A stretch of 64,000 nt of DNA from Halalkalibacter hemicellulosilyticusJCM 9152 (GCF_000513115.1 NZ_BAUU01000011.1:81218-145217); one strand, 5' to 3'; shown: positions 26,308 through 35,685, counted from the first letter of the stretch. The notes: a model not told the origin generated them from the letters alone. Numbers and translations are program-made.

Positions 26308-27150
26308 ATGAGGAGAAAAGTTCATGGAAAGCGAATCGTTGTTCATATATTTATCATTTCCTTCGGTCTTCTTATGCTCTATCCAGTTTTATGGATGATT
26401 TCAAGCTCGTTAAAGCCCGAGTATTTAATTTTCTCATCACCAGGTCTATGGCCGACAGAAATAACGTTCGATAACTATTTAAATGGATGGAATGTTGTAA
26501 GAGATGTGACTTTTGGCTCCTTTTTCAAAAATTCCTTCTTAATCAGTTCAATTAGTGTAATTGCGAATATTGCTACGTGTTCGATGGCCGCATACGCCTT
26601 TGCTCGTTTGAAATTTCCATTAAAGAAGCTGTTGTTTGCATGTATGCTGATGACCATAATGCTACCGGCTCACGTCACATTAGTACCGCAATATACGATT
26701 TTTCATCAGCTTGATTGGATCAATACAATTTTACCATTAACAGTACCAAAGCTATTAGCGACAGATGCTTTCTTTATCTTTTTAATGGTGCAGTTCTTTC
26801 GAGGGATTCCTCGTGAATTAGATGAAAGTGCAACGATGGATGGGTGTGGTATCATTCAAATTTATTTTCGAATTATCATTCCATTAGCGTTGCCTGTGTT
26901 AATTACGACAGCGATCTTTACCTTTATTTGGACATGGGATGATTTCTTTAGTCAAATTCTTTATTTAAATACGATTGATCAATTTACAGTGCCCTTAGGT
27001 TTGCGTCTTTTCTTAGATTCACAAGGACAATCTTCTTGGGGGGCAGTGTTTGCGATGTCTGTTCTTTCTTTAATACCTATTTCTACTGTCTTCTTTATCT
27101 TTCAAAAGTATATTGTTGAAGGGATTGCGACAACAGGTCTGAAAGGGTAG
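26308..27150 (+). CDS. sugar ABC transporter permease (MalG/UgpE/LplC type)
   Basis: The 280-residue protein carries six likely transmembrane helices and the EAA loop DESATMDGCGIIQIYFRIII. It begins immediately after the stop of the first permease. No ATPase gene follows; in Bacillus the shared ATPase MsmX often energises such importers and is presumably encoded elsewhere. Confidence 0.93.
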   Translation: MRRKVHGKRIVVHIFIISFGLLMLYPVLWMISSSLKPEYLIFSSPGLWPTEITFDNYLNGWNVVRDVTFGSFFKNSFLISSISVIANIATCSMAAYAFARLKFPLKKLLFACMLMTIMLPAHVTLVPQYTIFHQLDWINTILPLTVPKLLATDAFFIFLMVQFFRGIPRELDESATMDGCGIIQIYFRIIIPLALPVLITTAIFTFIWTWDDFFSQILYLNTIDQFTVPLGLRLFLDSQGQSSWGAVFAMSVLSLIPISTVFFIFQKYIVEGIATTGLKG

Positions 27151-27205
27151 AATGCAGGAAAGCATTTTCTTTGCTAAATAAAGAAAAAAAGGATGGCCAT
27201 CTCTA

Positions 27206-28687
27206 ATGTTCAAAAAATTAACGACGATAATGGTAATAAGTTTTGTATTAGTGAATGGAGTTTTTCTTGCGGCACTTAGCATGGCTTCTTATCGATCCTT
27301 TTTTAACTTTACGTCCGAGGAAATTAGTGAAACGAGATTGACATTGTTGAATGAAAGCGCTAAAAAGCTTGCTGGGTTTATTTCAAGTGTCAGTGAGGCA
27401 GGTGTATACATTGCTATTAATCGTAACGTTATTGAAATGTTTTCTGATGAGCCAGACAACGCTTATGATGCGATAAGTGATCAACGAGAATTAATTAGCA
27501 TTATGAATGGTGTCACAAGTATGAAGACGTTTATTCATTCTATCGAAGTTTACACAAACCATTACGAGGAATATCCGATTGTTTCTGGTGAAGTCGTTCA
27601 ACCGATGAATCATGTGATGGATGAAAAGTGGTTTCCTTCTCTTTTCTCAAAAGCAGATTATGCCTGGGTGCCTAAACATGAATCCATTCATACGAGTCAG
27701 GAGTTCATCAGTTATATGCATCGATTGATGAATCAACGTGGTGAGACGGTTGGTTATATTAAAGTGAATGTGACAGCAGAGACATTTTTTGAATATATGT
27801 CGGATAAAGAGTTGCTAAATCAAACGAGTGAACCTCTTATTCTATTAAATACGGGTGGCAGAATTATAGCGGAAACTCACACATCAGAAGTATTTCCTAT
27901 CCTTGATCGAGTAGTCTCATCTATGAATGATGAACCGTTCTCAACATTAACAGAAGACTATCAACAAATAACGAATCATCATGAGTTAATTAGATATGAT
28001 AACGACTACTTTCTATTGTTGTTATCAGAGCCTAATTATGATCAGTGGAGGTTAGCCCAAGTAATTCCGGTCGATGGGTTGTATACAGAAACGAGACAAA
28101 TGGGGATAATGATCTTCGCCATGGGCTTGCTCGGTCTGTTGATTTCCATACCGATTGTTTACTGGATCGGAAAACGGTTTTCTCTACCAATCTCAAATTT
28201 AATTAAAGGGATGAGAAGTATTGAAAAAGGAGATTTTAATCAGAAGGTTGGGCCTTATTACATTGAGGAATATGATGTTCTTGCTTCTAGTTTCAACAGA
28301 ATGACAAAGGAATTGAATGAATCTGTTAAACGGTTGAAAGCCGAAAGTGGTTATAGAAGAGAGGCGGAAATACGCGCCTTACAAAGTCAAATTATGCCTC
28401 ATTTCTTATATAACACGCTAGATATGATCAGGTGGAAGGCGATGGACCATCGTGCAAATGATATTAGTGATATGGTCAATCAGCTCAGCAGGATGCTACG
28501 AATTGGCTTGAGTGGTGGTAATAAGTTTATCCTGCTTCGAGATGAATTAGAGCATGTGAAAAGCTATATTCAAATACAGCAGACAAGACTCACTAGTCAG
28601 GTTCATTATCATGAAAGAGTAAAGGCGTCATTAAAGGATTTATATGTTCCGAAAATCATTCTGCAGCCTTTATCGAAAATAGTATGA
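27206..28687 (+). CDS. YesM-type sensor histidine kinase, main part (frameshifted in the ATPase domain)
   Basis: 493 residues: transmembrane helix near 8-28, an extracellular sensor domain (about 30-290), a second helix (about 300-322), HAMP, and the His_kinase block IMPHFLYNTLDMIRW with the phospho-accepting His. The frame then breaks in the ATP-binding N-box: LQPL is followed by SKIV-stop, while the expected VENSMRHG is in the next frame. Adding one base after TTA at 28670-28672 restores LQPLVENSMRHGY. It would sense sugars or the binding protein and phosphorylate the AraC-type regulator encoded downstream. Confidence 0.88.
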   Translation: MFKKLTTIMVISFVLVNGVFLAALSMASYRSFFNFTSEEISETRLTLLNESAKKLAGFISSVSEAGVYIAINRNVIEMFSDEPDNAYDAISDQRELISIMNGVTSMKTFIHSIEVYTNHYEEYPIVSGEVVQPMNHVMDEKWFPSLFSKADYAWVPKHESIHTSQEFISYMHRLMNQRGETVGYIKVNVTAETFFEYMSDKELLNQTSEPLILLNTGGRIIAETHTSEVFPILDRVVSSMNDEPFSTLTEDYQQITNHHELIRYDNDYFLLLLSEPNYDQWRLAQVIPVDGLYTETRQMGIMIFAMGLLGLLISIPIVYWIGKRFSLPISNLIKGMRSIEKGDFNQKVGPYYIEEYDVLASSFNRMTKELNESVKRLKAESGYRREAEIRALQSQIMPHFLYNTLDMIRWKAMDHRANDISDMVNQLSRMLRIGLSGGNKFILLRDELEHVKSYIQIQQTRLTSQVHYHERVKASLKDLYVPKIILQPLSKIV

Positions 28688-29034
28688 GACACGGATATCC
28701 ATCACCATATAAAGAAACGATTTATATTGGGGTGGAGGGAAGGATCATTGAAGAAGCTCATCAACCGATGTTAGAGTTATTTGTTTCAGATAAGGGAATT
28801 GGACTCGCAGATGAGTGGAGCATTGAGACATGTACCGGAATAGGAATTAAAAATGTAGAAGAACGGATTTGGATGTATTGTGGAGATCCTTATCGGATTC
28901 AAATTCGTAACCGACGTGAGGGAGGGGTAGGTGTTCAAATCGTCTTACCGATCATTGAAGAGGAACATGAGTTACAGCAATGGATACGTAAGCAGCAAGA
29001 GTGGCTTGATGGCTACAAGGGAGGTCAGTCATGA
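28684..29034 (+). CDS. sensor histidine kinase C-terminal ATPase fragment
   Basis: 116 residues opening with MRHGY (end of the N-box), then ELFVSDKGIGLADE (G1 box) and GTGIGIKNVEERI (G2 box), completing the HATPase_c domain of the preceding gene. No ribosome binding site precedes its ATG, which is simply the internal Met of the N-box. It overlaps the next gene (regulator) by four bases. It is best read as the end of the same kinase. Confidence 0.85.
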   Translation: MRHGYPSPYKETIYIGVEGRIIEEAHQPMLELFVSDKGIGLADEWSIETCTGIGIKNVEERIWMYCGDPYRIQIRNRREGGVGVQIVLPIIEEEHELQQWIRKQQEWLDGYKGGQS

Positions 29035-30641
29035 AGACAGTATATATTATCGATGATGATACAGTGATTCGTGAGGGCTTAGTTAAGCATGTTCGCTGGC
29101 AAGAGCTTGGTTTTGAAATCGTTGAAACAGCTAAAGATGGTTTAGAGGCTTTAAACAAAATTGAACATAACCCTCCTGATGTCATTATTACAGATATTTA
29201 TATGCCAAACATGACAGGGCTAGAATTAACGAAAAAATTATTTAATCAGTTTCCGTCTATTCAAATTATTATCCAAAGTGGTTACGATCATTTTGAGAAT
29301 GCACGTAAAGCGATTCAATATGGTGTTAAACACTTTTTCTTAAAGCCGGCCCCTATTCAAGAAATTGAGAACGTCTTAATTGAAATTAAACAAAAAATTG
29401 AAAGTGAGGAAAAGCAAAGAAAGCTACTAGCAAGCTATGAAGAACAACGTAAGGAATATTTAATTTATACAAAAGATGCTCTTATTCGTGATATGTTAAC
29501 AAAACGCTATAAGCGGGGAGGGATCCCTACAGAGAAGCTTAATCTTTTACATATATCTCCTTTACAAAAAGTTGTTGTTAGTACTTTAACGGTTATTCGC
29601 CCGGCCTATTTAACGAAAGCTCATGAGCGTGATTGGCAGTTAATGAAATTCAGTGTCCAAAATATTATTACAGAGCTAATTGAAACGGATACGCGGACGA
29701 CTCAGGTTGATCTTCATGTTGTCGACTATTCAGATTCAACATTTGTTCTTGTTGTTTTTGAAAATGAATATACAGATTGCCTTGAGAAGTTATGTGAGGA
29801 ACTTGCGAATGAATTGATGAGTACATTGCTTTTCTATTTGAAGGTTTCAGTCATTATTGGAATTGGTCGTGTGAAACAAGGAATTCACGAGATGATTGAC
29901 TCTTACCTTGAGAGTCAGCGCGCGCTAGAGGCTGCTGAGTATCAAGAAGTGAATAAAGTGTTCACTCTTTCTGAGGCTGAAACATATGGATCTTCTCCAG
30001 TGTATTCTTATCCATTTGATATGATCACATCGATTCAAAGTGCTATTCAACAAAAAGATGCAGAGCTTGTCTATTCTATTTGGCAGAAGTTTATAGAAGA
30101 GATAAAAAATGAACAAAGCATTCCGTTGTTGATCGTACAAAATGTATGTGTAACGATTTTGAATGCGCTCATGTTTGATGCACAGCTTCGTGAACAATGG
30201 CAAAGTAAGGATTTGTCCAAATTAATGGGAACAGTTTATGCTCATCGTACGATTCATCACTTGACTGAATGGATGGGTCATTATATAGAAGAATGGATTC
30301 AGCAGGTGAAGGAAGAATTAACAGGTCGTAAAAGCTATAAATTAATCGTTGGCGTGAAGGAATATGTGCACGAATATTATGATCAGGAGATTACATTAGC
30401 AGAAATTGCAGAGACATTGTATGTGAATCGGAATTATTTGTCCCAGATATTTAAGAAGGTGACAGGTGAAACATTTGTAAACTACCTCAATCATTTTCGC
30501 ATTGAAAAAGCTAAGGACTACTTGCGTCAAAAAAAGTATATGGTCTATGAAGTGAGTGAAATGGTAGGGTATCAAAATCCTACTTATTTCAGTCAAGTGT
30601 TTAAGTCGATGACAGGCGTAAGTCCATCAGAATACCACTAA
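29031..30641 (+). CDS. YesN-type response regulator with AraC DNA-binding domain
   Basis: The 536-residue protein has an N-terminal receiver (YIIDDDTVIREG acidic pocket, phospho-Asp in DVIITDIYMPN, Lys in FFLKPAP), a long middle linker, and a C-terminal AraC double helix-turn-helix (IAETLYVNRNYLSQIFKKV, EVSEMVGYQNPTYFSQVFKS). It overlaps the kinase by four bases and precedes a GH43 gene by 12. It probably activates the transporter and glycosidase genes when the cognate sugar is present. Confidence 0.93.
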   Translation: MKTVYIIDDDTVIREGLVKHVRWQELGFEIVETAKDGLEALNKIEHNPPDVIITDIYMPNMTGLELTKKLFNQFPSIQIIIQSGYDHFENARKAIQYGVKHFFLKPAPIQEIENVLIEIKQKIESEEKQRKLLASYEEQRKEYLIYTKDALIRDMLTKRYKRGGIPTEKLNLLHISPLQKVVVSTLTVIRPAYLTKAHERDWQLMKFSVQNIITELIETDTRTTQVDLHVVDYSDSTFVLVVFENEYTDCLEKLCEELANELMSTLLFYLKVSVIIGIGRVKQGIHEMIDSYLESQRALEAAEYQEVNKVFTLSEAETYGSSPVYSYPFDMITSIQSAIQQKDAELVYSIWQKFIEEIKNEQSIPLLIVQNVCVTILNALMFDAQLREQWQSKDLSKLMGTVYAHRTIHHLTEWMGHYIEEWIQQVKEELTGRKSYKLIVGVKEYVHEYYDQEITLAEIAETLYVNRNYLSQIFKKVTGETFVNYLNHFRIEKAKDYLRQKKYMVYEVSEMVGYQNPTYFSQVFKSMTGVSPSEYH

Positions 30642-30653
30642 TAGGAGGAGCGT

Positions 30654-31556
30654 ATGGTCAAAAAAGAAGAGATTCAGCTACGAGATCCGTTTGTTTTTGT
30701 TGATAATGAAACGAATAAATACTACTTGTTTGGTAGTACGGATCCAAATGTTTGGGGAGAGGGTATTGGGTTTGATGTCTATATAAGTGAGGATTTAGAA
30801 TGTTGGGATGGGCCATTTCCTGTTTTTCGTCCTAGTGATACGTTTTATTCTAAGGAAAATTTTTGGGCACCTGAAGTACATGAGTATAATGGGAACTATT
30901 ATATGTTTGCGACGTTTCTAAGAAAGGATAACGGAAAACGTGGTACAGGAGTTCTTTACTCTAACTCGTTAATGGGTCCGTTCTTACCCCATAGCGAAGG
31001 TCCAGTTACGCCTGAAGACTGGTACTGTCTAGATGGTACATTACATGTTGATGGTGCAGGAGAACCTTGGATTGTTTTTTGTCATGAATGGGTTCAAATT
31101 GCCGATGGTGAGTTATGTGCCCAAAGGTTATCAACAGATTTGAAACATACGATTGGAGAACCCGTTATATTATTTAAAGCATCTGAAGCACCATGGACAA
31201 CGGCTTTTAAACATCGTAGATTTCCGAACCGAAATAATTATGTAACAGATGGTCCGTATTTGTTTCACTCTCAAAGCGGTGAACTGATGATGCTTTGGGC
31301 GAGTTTCATTGATCATGTTTATGCCCAAGGAATTGCGAGATCAACAACTGGACAAGTTCTAGGGCCGTGGGTACAAGAGGATGAGCCGCTGTTTAGGAAT
31401 GATGGTGGTCATGGCATGGTCTTTTCGACTTTTGAAGGGCAACGAATGTTAACGTTACATACGCCTAATAAAACGCCATTGGAACGCCCGATTTTCATTA
31501 GGTTAGAAGAATTAAATGGAAAAATAATCGTGAGGAGGGACAAGGATGGCAATTGA
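30654..31556 (+). CDS. glycoside hydrolase family 43-like protein
   Basis: The 300-residue cytoplasmic propeller opens with IQLRDPFVF (base Asp in RDP). NFWAPEVHEYNGNYYMFATF, YCLDGTLHVDGAGEPWIVF and a later conserved HGMVF follow. It belongs to the same clan as the GH43 at 22633, but only distantly resembles it in sequence, so the two probably act on different linkages. AGGAGGAG precedes the ATG, and its 3' end overlaps the next gene by 11 bases, so it is cotranscribed with the regulator and the six-hairpin enzyme. Confidence 0.85.
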   Translation: MVKKEEIQLRDPFVFVDNETNKYYLFGSTDPNVWGEGIGFDVYISEDLECWDGPFPVFRPSDTFYSKENFWAPEVHEYNGNYYMFATFLRKDNGKRGTGVLYSNSLMGPFLPHSEGPVTPEDWYCLDGTLHVDGAGEPWIVFCHEWVQIADGELCAQRLSTDLKHTIGEPVILFKASEAPWTTAFKHRRFPNRNNYVTDGPYLFHSQSGELMMLWASFIDHVYAQGIARSTTGQVLGPWVQEDEPLFRNDGGHGMVFSTFEGQRMLTLHTPNKTPLERPIFIRLEELNGKIIVRRDKDGN

Positions 31557-33126
31557 TCGAAAAGAAGTCGTTCAACGGCATTTTCCGAAATTGTCAAAAG
31601 TAGATCCACGTTCGCCACTTAGTGTTGGGAATGGTGAGTTTGCATTTACGGCAGATATAACTGGGTTACAATCATTCCCAGATGTGTATGAAGTTCCATT
31701 AAGTACGCAGTCGAATTGGGGTTGGCATTCATCAAATGGACATAATGTATATTCGATTAATGATGTCGATCAACAACAGTTGGATACGTATGGACGATTT
31801 GTTAAATATCCATTGTATCCAGGTCAAACAAGTGAAATTTATCACTGGTTACGCCAAAATCCACATCGACTACAGTTAGGGCAACTTTCCTTTCAATTTC
31901 GGAAAGAGGACGGTACATTAGCCAAAGTAGAAGATATAAAGCAGATCGAGCAAACGTTAAATATATGGGAGGGGTGTTTATATAGCCATTTTACTATTGA
32001 AGATTGCCCTGTCAAAGTAAAGACAATCTGTCATCCATTTAAGGATGAATTAGCTATAAGAATCGAATCCCCTATACTAAAGACAAGACGCTTATGTGTG
32101 CAAGTAACGTTTCCAAATCCTGATGTTGCCTCAAATGAATGGGATCAAGCCATTGATCTGAGGTGGGATCATCCAGAACGCCATCGAACAAATGTCATTC
32201 AGCAATTTGCTAACGAGCTTTTGTTACGAAGGTGTATGGATGATGATCATTATGATGTTCGATTAAGGTGGAATACAGGTGAAGTCGAACAAACATCTGT
32301 TCATCAATTTACACTTTGGCCAATTAATGGAGAACAACTCGATTTATGTGTAGCATTTGGTCTATCTGAGGTGGCGGTGAGTCGTACGGTAGATACTGTC
32401 ATTCAAGAAAGTCAAGTTTATTGGGAAAAATTTTGGCTAAAGGGAGGCATGCTTGATTTTTCAAGGTGCACGGATAAACGAGCGCCTGAATTAGAAAGGC
32501 GAGTTATTTTATCGCAGTTTTTATTAGCGGTTCATTCAAGTGGAAGTGTTCCCCCTCAGGAGACGGGCTTTATGTACAATAGTTGGTTCGGTAAATTTCA
32601 TCTTGAAATGCATTATTGGCATGCAGCTCACTTTCCATTATGGGGAAGAGGGGAGTTGTTAGAGAAGAGTTTAGGTTGGTATAAAAAAATATTGCCAAAA
32701 GCGAAAGAGCTAGCTCAATCACAAGGATATGATGGGGCACGATGGCCGAAAATGGTTGGATCTGATGGGAACCAAAGCCCTTCACCAATTGCAGTTGCTC
32801 TCATATGGCAACAGCCCCACCCGATTACGTTAGCTGAGCTATGTTATCGGGTGAATAAAAGGGAGAGTTTTTTAAAGGAGTATAAGTATCTTGTTTTTGA
32901 ATCGGCTCATTTTATGGCGTCCTTTGCGGTTTGGGATGAAGCGAGAGCTCAGTATGTCCTCGGACCACCACTTATTCCTGCACAAGAAAATCATCAACCA
33001 GAAGTTAGTATAAACCCTCCGTATGAACTTGAATATTGGAAGTACGGGTTAGAATTGGCGATAAAGTGGGCAAAGCGATTGAATGAGCCGTACCAAAGAA
33101 GTGGGAGGCAGTTGCGAATCAATTAG
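31546..33126 (+). CDS. six-hairpin glycosidase-like protein, main part (frameshifted)
   Basis: 526 residues. After a beta-rich N-terminal part (LSVGNGEFAFTADITGLQSF), an alpha/alpha-barrel region contains SGSVPPQETGFMYNSWFGKF, LEMHYWHAAHFPLWGR, DGARWPKMVG and LGPPLIPAQENHQPE, which look like active-site loops of (alpha/alpha)6 hydrolases such as GH65, GH15 and GH95. I cannot assign a CAZy family. The frame is lost after LNEP near 33089; a single missing base there would continue as VPKKWEAVANQLAES. No signal peptide. The neighbours imply a role on imported plant oligosaccharides. Confidence 0.75.
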   Translation: MAIDRKEVVQRHFPKLSKVDPRSPLSVGNGEFAFTADITGLQSFPDVYEVPLSTQSNWGWHSSNGHNVYSINDVDQQQLDTYGRFVKYPLYPGQTSEIYHWLRQNPHRLQLGQLSFQFRKEDGTLAKVEDIKQIEQTLNIWEGCLYSHFTIEDCPVKVKTICHPFKDELAIRIESPILKTRRLCVQVTFPNPDVASNEWDQAIDLRWDHPERHRTNVIQQFANELLLRRCMDDDHYDVRLRWNTGEVEQTSVHQFTLWPINGEQLDLCVAFGLSEVAVSRTVDTVIQESQVYWEKFWLKGGMLDFSRCTDKRAPELERRVILSQFLLAVHSSGSVPPQETGFMYNSWFGKFHLEMHYWHAAHFPLWGRGELLEKSLGWYKKILPKAKELAQSQGYDGARWPKMVGSDGNQSPSPIAVALIWQQPHPITLAELCYRVNKRESFLKEYKYLVFESAHFMASFAVWDEARAQYVLGPPLIPAQENHQPEVSINPPYELEYWKYGLELAIKWAKRLNEPYQRSGRQLRIN

Positions 33127-33599
33127 CTGAATCACCACATAAAGAAGGTGTCTATTTAGCGCATGAGCAATGTTCAACGACTTTTGAACAATTTCAACAT
33201 GATCATCCGTCAATGGTAGCAGCGTTAGGGGTATTACCAGGTGAGCGGATTAACCACCATCGTATGAGACAAACATTAAAAAAAGTGAAAGATGAGTGGG
33301 ATTGGAATAGTGCTTGGGGATGGGATTTTCCAATGTGTGCAATGACAGCTGCGAGGTTAGGCGAGTCGGAATGGGCAGTGGATTTTTTGTTAATGGATAG
33401 AATGAAAAATGCCTACTTACAAAATGGACATAACTATCAACGTAAAGGATTAACGAGTTATTTACCAGGGAATGGAGCGCTCTTACTAGCAGTTGCCATG
33501 ATGGCTGCAGGATATGCTGGTCATGAAGAGACATTATTTGGATTTCCGAAAAATGGCGAATGGGAGGTTAAGATGGAGGGGATACACCCGATTTTATAA
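33090..33599 (+). CDS. six-hairpin glycosidase-like protein, C-terminal part
   Basis: Read one frame back from about 33090, this part begins VPKKWEAVANQLAES and continues DHPSMVAALGVLPG, WNSAWGWDFPMCAMTAARLG and NGHNYQ to a stop at 33599, about 169 codons. The first ATG in this frame is at 33213 and lacks a good ribosome binding site. Conserved Trp/Asp-rich loops show it is the rest of the preceding enzyme's barrel. The complete protein would be about 684 residues. Confidence 0.7.
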   Translation, partial: VPKKWEAVANQLAESPHKEGVYLAHEQCSTTFEQFQHDHPSMVAALGVLPGERINHHRMRQTLKKVKDEWDWNSAWGWDFPMCAMTAARLGESEWAVDFLLMDRMKNAYLQNGHNYQRKGLTSYLPGNGALLLAVAMMAAGYAGHEETLFGFPKNGEWEVKMEGIHPIL

Positions 33600-33953
33600 G
33601 GGCTGCTAGATGAACTAGCGAATATTTCCCAAAAAAATATAGGGAAGAAACCCATTGTTGTTTGCACATCACTTGTCTTAATTGCAATAGTTCTAATGAG
33701 GTCGCTCATATGAAAATAATCCACTTAGCTTTTTAGCTCAAGGGTGGGATATTTTTGTTTGTACGACAGTAGGATAAAGGTCAGATAGCACGAGGGTTTC
33801 AAAAACGTTCATATGGCCCCTTTAGTTTGGTTGCGACCATCCGGGGGAAGTCGTATCCTACTAGTAGGTGATGGTTTAGTAGAGAATGCAAATAAGTTCT
33901 TTTTTTAGGGTGTGTAATTATATGTTAGAATGGCCTCATAAGGGGGGCATATT
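33600..33953. other. spacer without a recognised gene
   Basis: A 12-base perfect palindrome CCTACTAGTAGG lies at 33857-33868. Otherwise nothing is recognisable. The downstream gene is preceded by AAGGGGGG at 33940-33947. Confidence 0.4.
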
Positions 33954-34400
33954 TTGAATCGTGTTATGAAAGGGTTATTCGGATTATTGGTTATTAGTGT
34001 TCTTATTAATATTTATGTAGTAGTGAATATGAATCAATTAACGAACGAGGTCGAGCATTTAATTGATCGTCACTTTCATACTGAACGGAATATGGAAAAT
34101 CAATTATCTTCTATTGATCGGCAGCTACTTGATTTAAATGAACAAAATCAATGGGTAACCAATATGAGTTTTCGTCCAGAAGTTGAAGAATCGTCTTCAG
34201 AAGAAATTGTGTTGCAGAGTGAATGGACATTTCGTGAAATAGGAGAAGACGCTCATGTTACAATGATGTATCGAAAAGAGAATAGTAGTAACTGGAATGA
34301 AGCAGAGGCGACATTAGAAGCAGGCACAATTTATTCAAGTGAATTACGATTAAATCCAAATGACAGTTATGTCTATCAAATCGTTTCAGAGGGGGGATGA
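33954..34400 (+). CDS. membrane-anchored hypothetical protein, N-terminal part
   Basis: TTG start after AAGGGGGG. Residues about 5-25 form one transmembrane helix, followed by a short coiled-coil-like stretch (NQLTNEVEHLIDRHFHTERNMENQLSSIDRQ is rich in heptads) and a beta-like outer region. I do not recognise the family. The stop falls just after a run of six G (34391-34396); one more G would join it to the next frame. It is best read as the first half of a single 300-residue surface protein. Confidence 0.55.
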   Translation: MNRVMKGLFGLLVISVLINIYVVVNMNQLTNEVEHLIDRHFHTERNMENQLSSIDRQLLDLNEQNQWVTNMSFRPEVEESSSEEIVLQSEWTFREIGEDAHVTMMYRKENSSNWNEAEATLEAGTIYSSELRLNPNDSYVYQIVSEGG

Positions 34401-34861
34401 ACAGAACGACAAATGAGGAAAGAATTCCAGAATACGTATATCAAAGACAATCACTTCAACTGAGTACATCAACATCGAGTGGTGGAGTTAATACACCAAT
34501 GTTGTTTAGTGCAACAATTCATGAGAATGAGGCGCTTTTTCCATTCTATGAAATTGAATCCGCTACCGCGACGTTTCGGTTAGAAGATGGAAGCGAAATA
34601 ATCGAACCATTTCTAAAGAATCCGAATGAATCGGAAATGAATACACAAAACGAATCAGCAAGATATACATCAACTTCAGTAACATCATCTTCTTCAGTAG
34701 CATCTTCCTCTTCGTTACAAAACGATACAGCTATAGATGATGGGGTAGTTGAAGAAGCGAACATATGGTATGTACAATTACAAGAAGTAGGGCTAGGTTC
34801 TGTTGAAATAGAAGTGATTTATGTCGACGGTTATAAGCAAAGTGAGACGTTTCATAAGTAA
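34397..34861 (+). CDS. hypothetical protein, probable C-terminal half of the preceding membrane protein
   Basis: 154 residues with no signal peptide or membrane helix; contains a Ser/Thr-rich stretch (TSTSVTSSSSVASSSS) and beta-type sequence (IEVIYVDGYKQSETFHK). Its ATG directly follows the six-G run, with no spacing for a ribosome binding site. The extracellular flavour without an export signal suggests that it is fused to the preceding frame in the real or ancestral gene. Function unknown. Confidence 0.5.
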   Translation: MNRTTNEERIPEYVYQRQSLQLSTSTSSGGVNTPMLFSATIHENEALFPFYEIESATATFRLEDGSEIIEPFLKNPNESEMNTQNESARYTSTSVTSSSSVASSSSLQNDTAIDDGVVEEANIWYVQLQEVGLGSVEIEVIYVDGYKQSETFHK

Positions 34862-34874
34862 TAGCAAGCGAAAG

Positions 34875-34906
34875 AGCGTTCAAATATATGTTGAACGCTT
34901 TTTCTT
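34875..34906 (+). terminator. rho-independent terminator
   Basis: AGCGTTCAA pairs perfectly with TTGAACGCT and is followed by TTTTTCTT. It closes the transcript of the membrane protein gene. Confidence 0.85.
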
Positions 34907-34963
34907 CGTATAGTTTAATGAATGTGAATTCGATGTGTCAGATGGGCTCTTTACGAGCTTTTG

Positions 34964-35206
34964 TAATGACTCCACACAACGCATTTAAGAAAAGGTGCTG
35001 TCGATTTTTTCTTAGAAGATAAGAAAGTATAAGTTTCGAGGAAGACATGTGGGAAAAGCATAGAGAGTGTAAGCAAACTCAAGGAGAGCGGCGGCTTCGC
35101 ACGTTACACGTTTTTCTGAAAGAACCCCATTTTCAGAAAAACTGAAAACCGCTGTAACGGCTCCGCACGCCGCTTTTAAGAAAAGTCTGCTGTGCAGTTT
35201 TTCTTA
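34964..35206. repeat. dispersed intergenic repeat, copy B (R-hairpin-R)
   Basis: Module R occurs twice, at 34964-35014 and 35155-35206, each with a TTTAAGAAAA start and a TTTTTCTTA end. Between them, 35093-35142 matches 1014-1063, including the stem-loop (35110-35121 with 35131-35142, loop containing AACCCCA). The stem has changed from TTTATC/GATAAA to TTTTTC/GAAAAA, which keeps pairing. The locus lies between convergent gene ends. Confidence 0.7.
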
Positions 35207-35509
35207 TAAAATCGTATAGTCAATTTCTTGAAAACGTTCTACTTCTACTTTCCAGCGTTTTTCTACGAAAGCGACATGGCTAGGATGGTTGTTATATGTA
35301 TCGTAGTCTTCTTGATTGGTAAATTCCATAGAAAAGCCAAAATCGAAATCCGTTTTTGGGCTCGTCTGCCGCAACACTTCAAAGTTATTTACGACAGGGA
35401 TTGCACTTAGAATAGCTTGGCCATCTTTTAAAAATGTTTCTGTTGCTTGGTCGGTAAGAGAGTGTTTGAGGGTGAAAAATGCCATATGTTTGATTGTTCC
35501 TTTTTCCAT
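35204..35509 (-). CDS. Dabb (dimeric A/B barrel) family protein
   Basis: 101 residues opening KHMAFFTLK and ending YNNHPSHVAFVEKRWKVEVERFQEIDY. The conserved HMxxF...H...FL and terminal DY pattern is that of stress-responsive dimeric alpha/beta-barrel proteins. Members bind small hydrophobic molecules or act as cyclases/oxygenases; the role here is unknown. It is convergent with the 34-kb gene, and its last codons overlap the repeat copy B by three bases. Confidence 0.85.
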   Translation of the reverse strand: MEKGTIKHMAFFTLKHSLTDQATETFLKDGQAILSAIPVVNNFEVLRQTSPKTDFDFGFSMEFTNQEDYDTYNNHPSHVAFVEKRWKVEVERFQEIDYTIL

Positions 35510-35685
35510 ATAGATCGCTCCTTCGTAATAGTTTAATATTATTATTACATAAAATTTGAAGATAAGCGATTTTTTTGATTTGATGTAAATGTTGAACGGA
35601 ATGCTAGTAAACTAGCACTCCGTCATAAACGTACTAGTAATTTTTAGGGAAAGGTTTAAAATTGAAGTGGAAAGGAATATGAGGG

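Noticed and set aside
28684..29034. A separate small anti-sigma-like ATPase gene
   Set aside because: It is exactly the missing end of the kinase's ATPase domain, split at the N-box.
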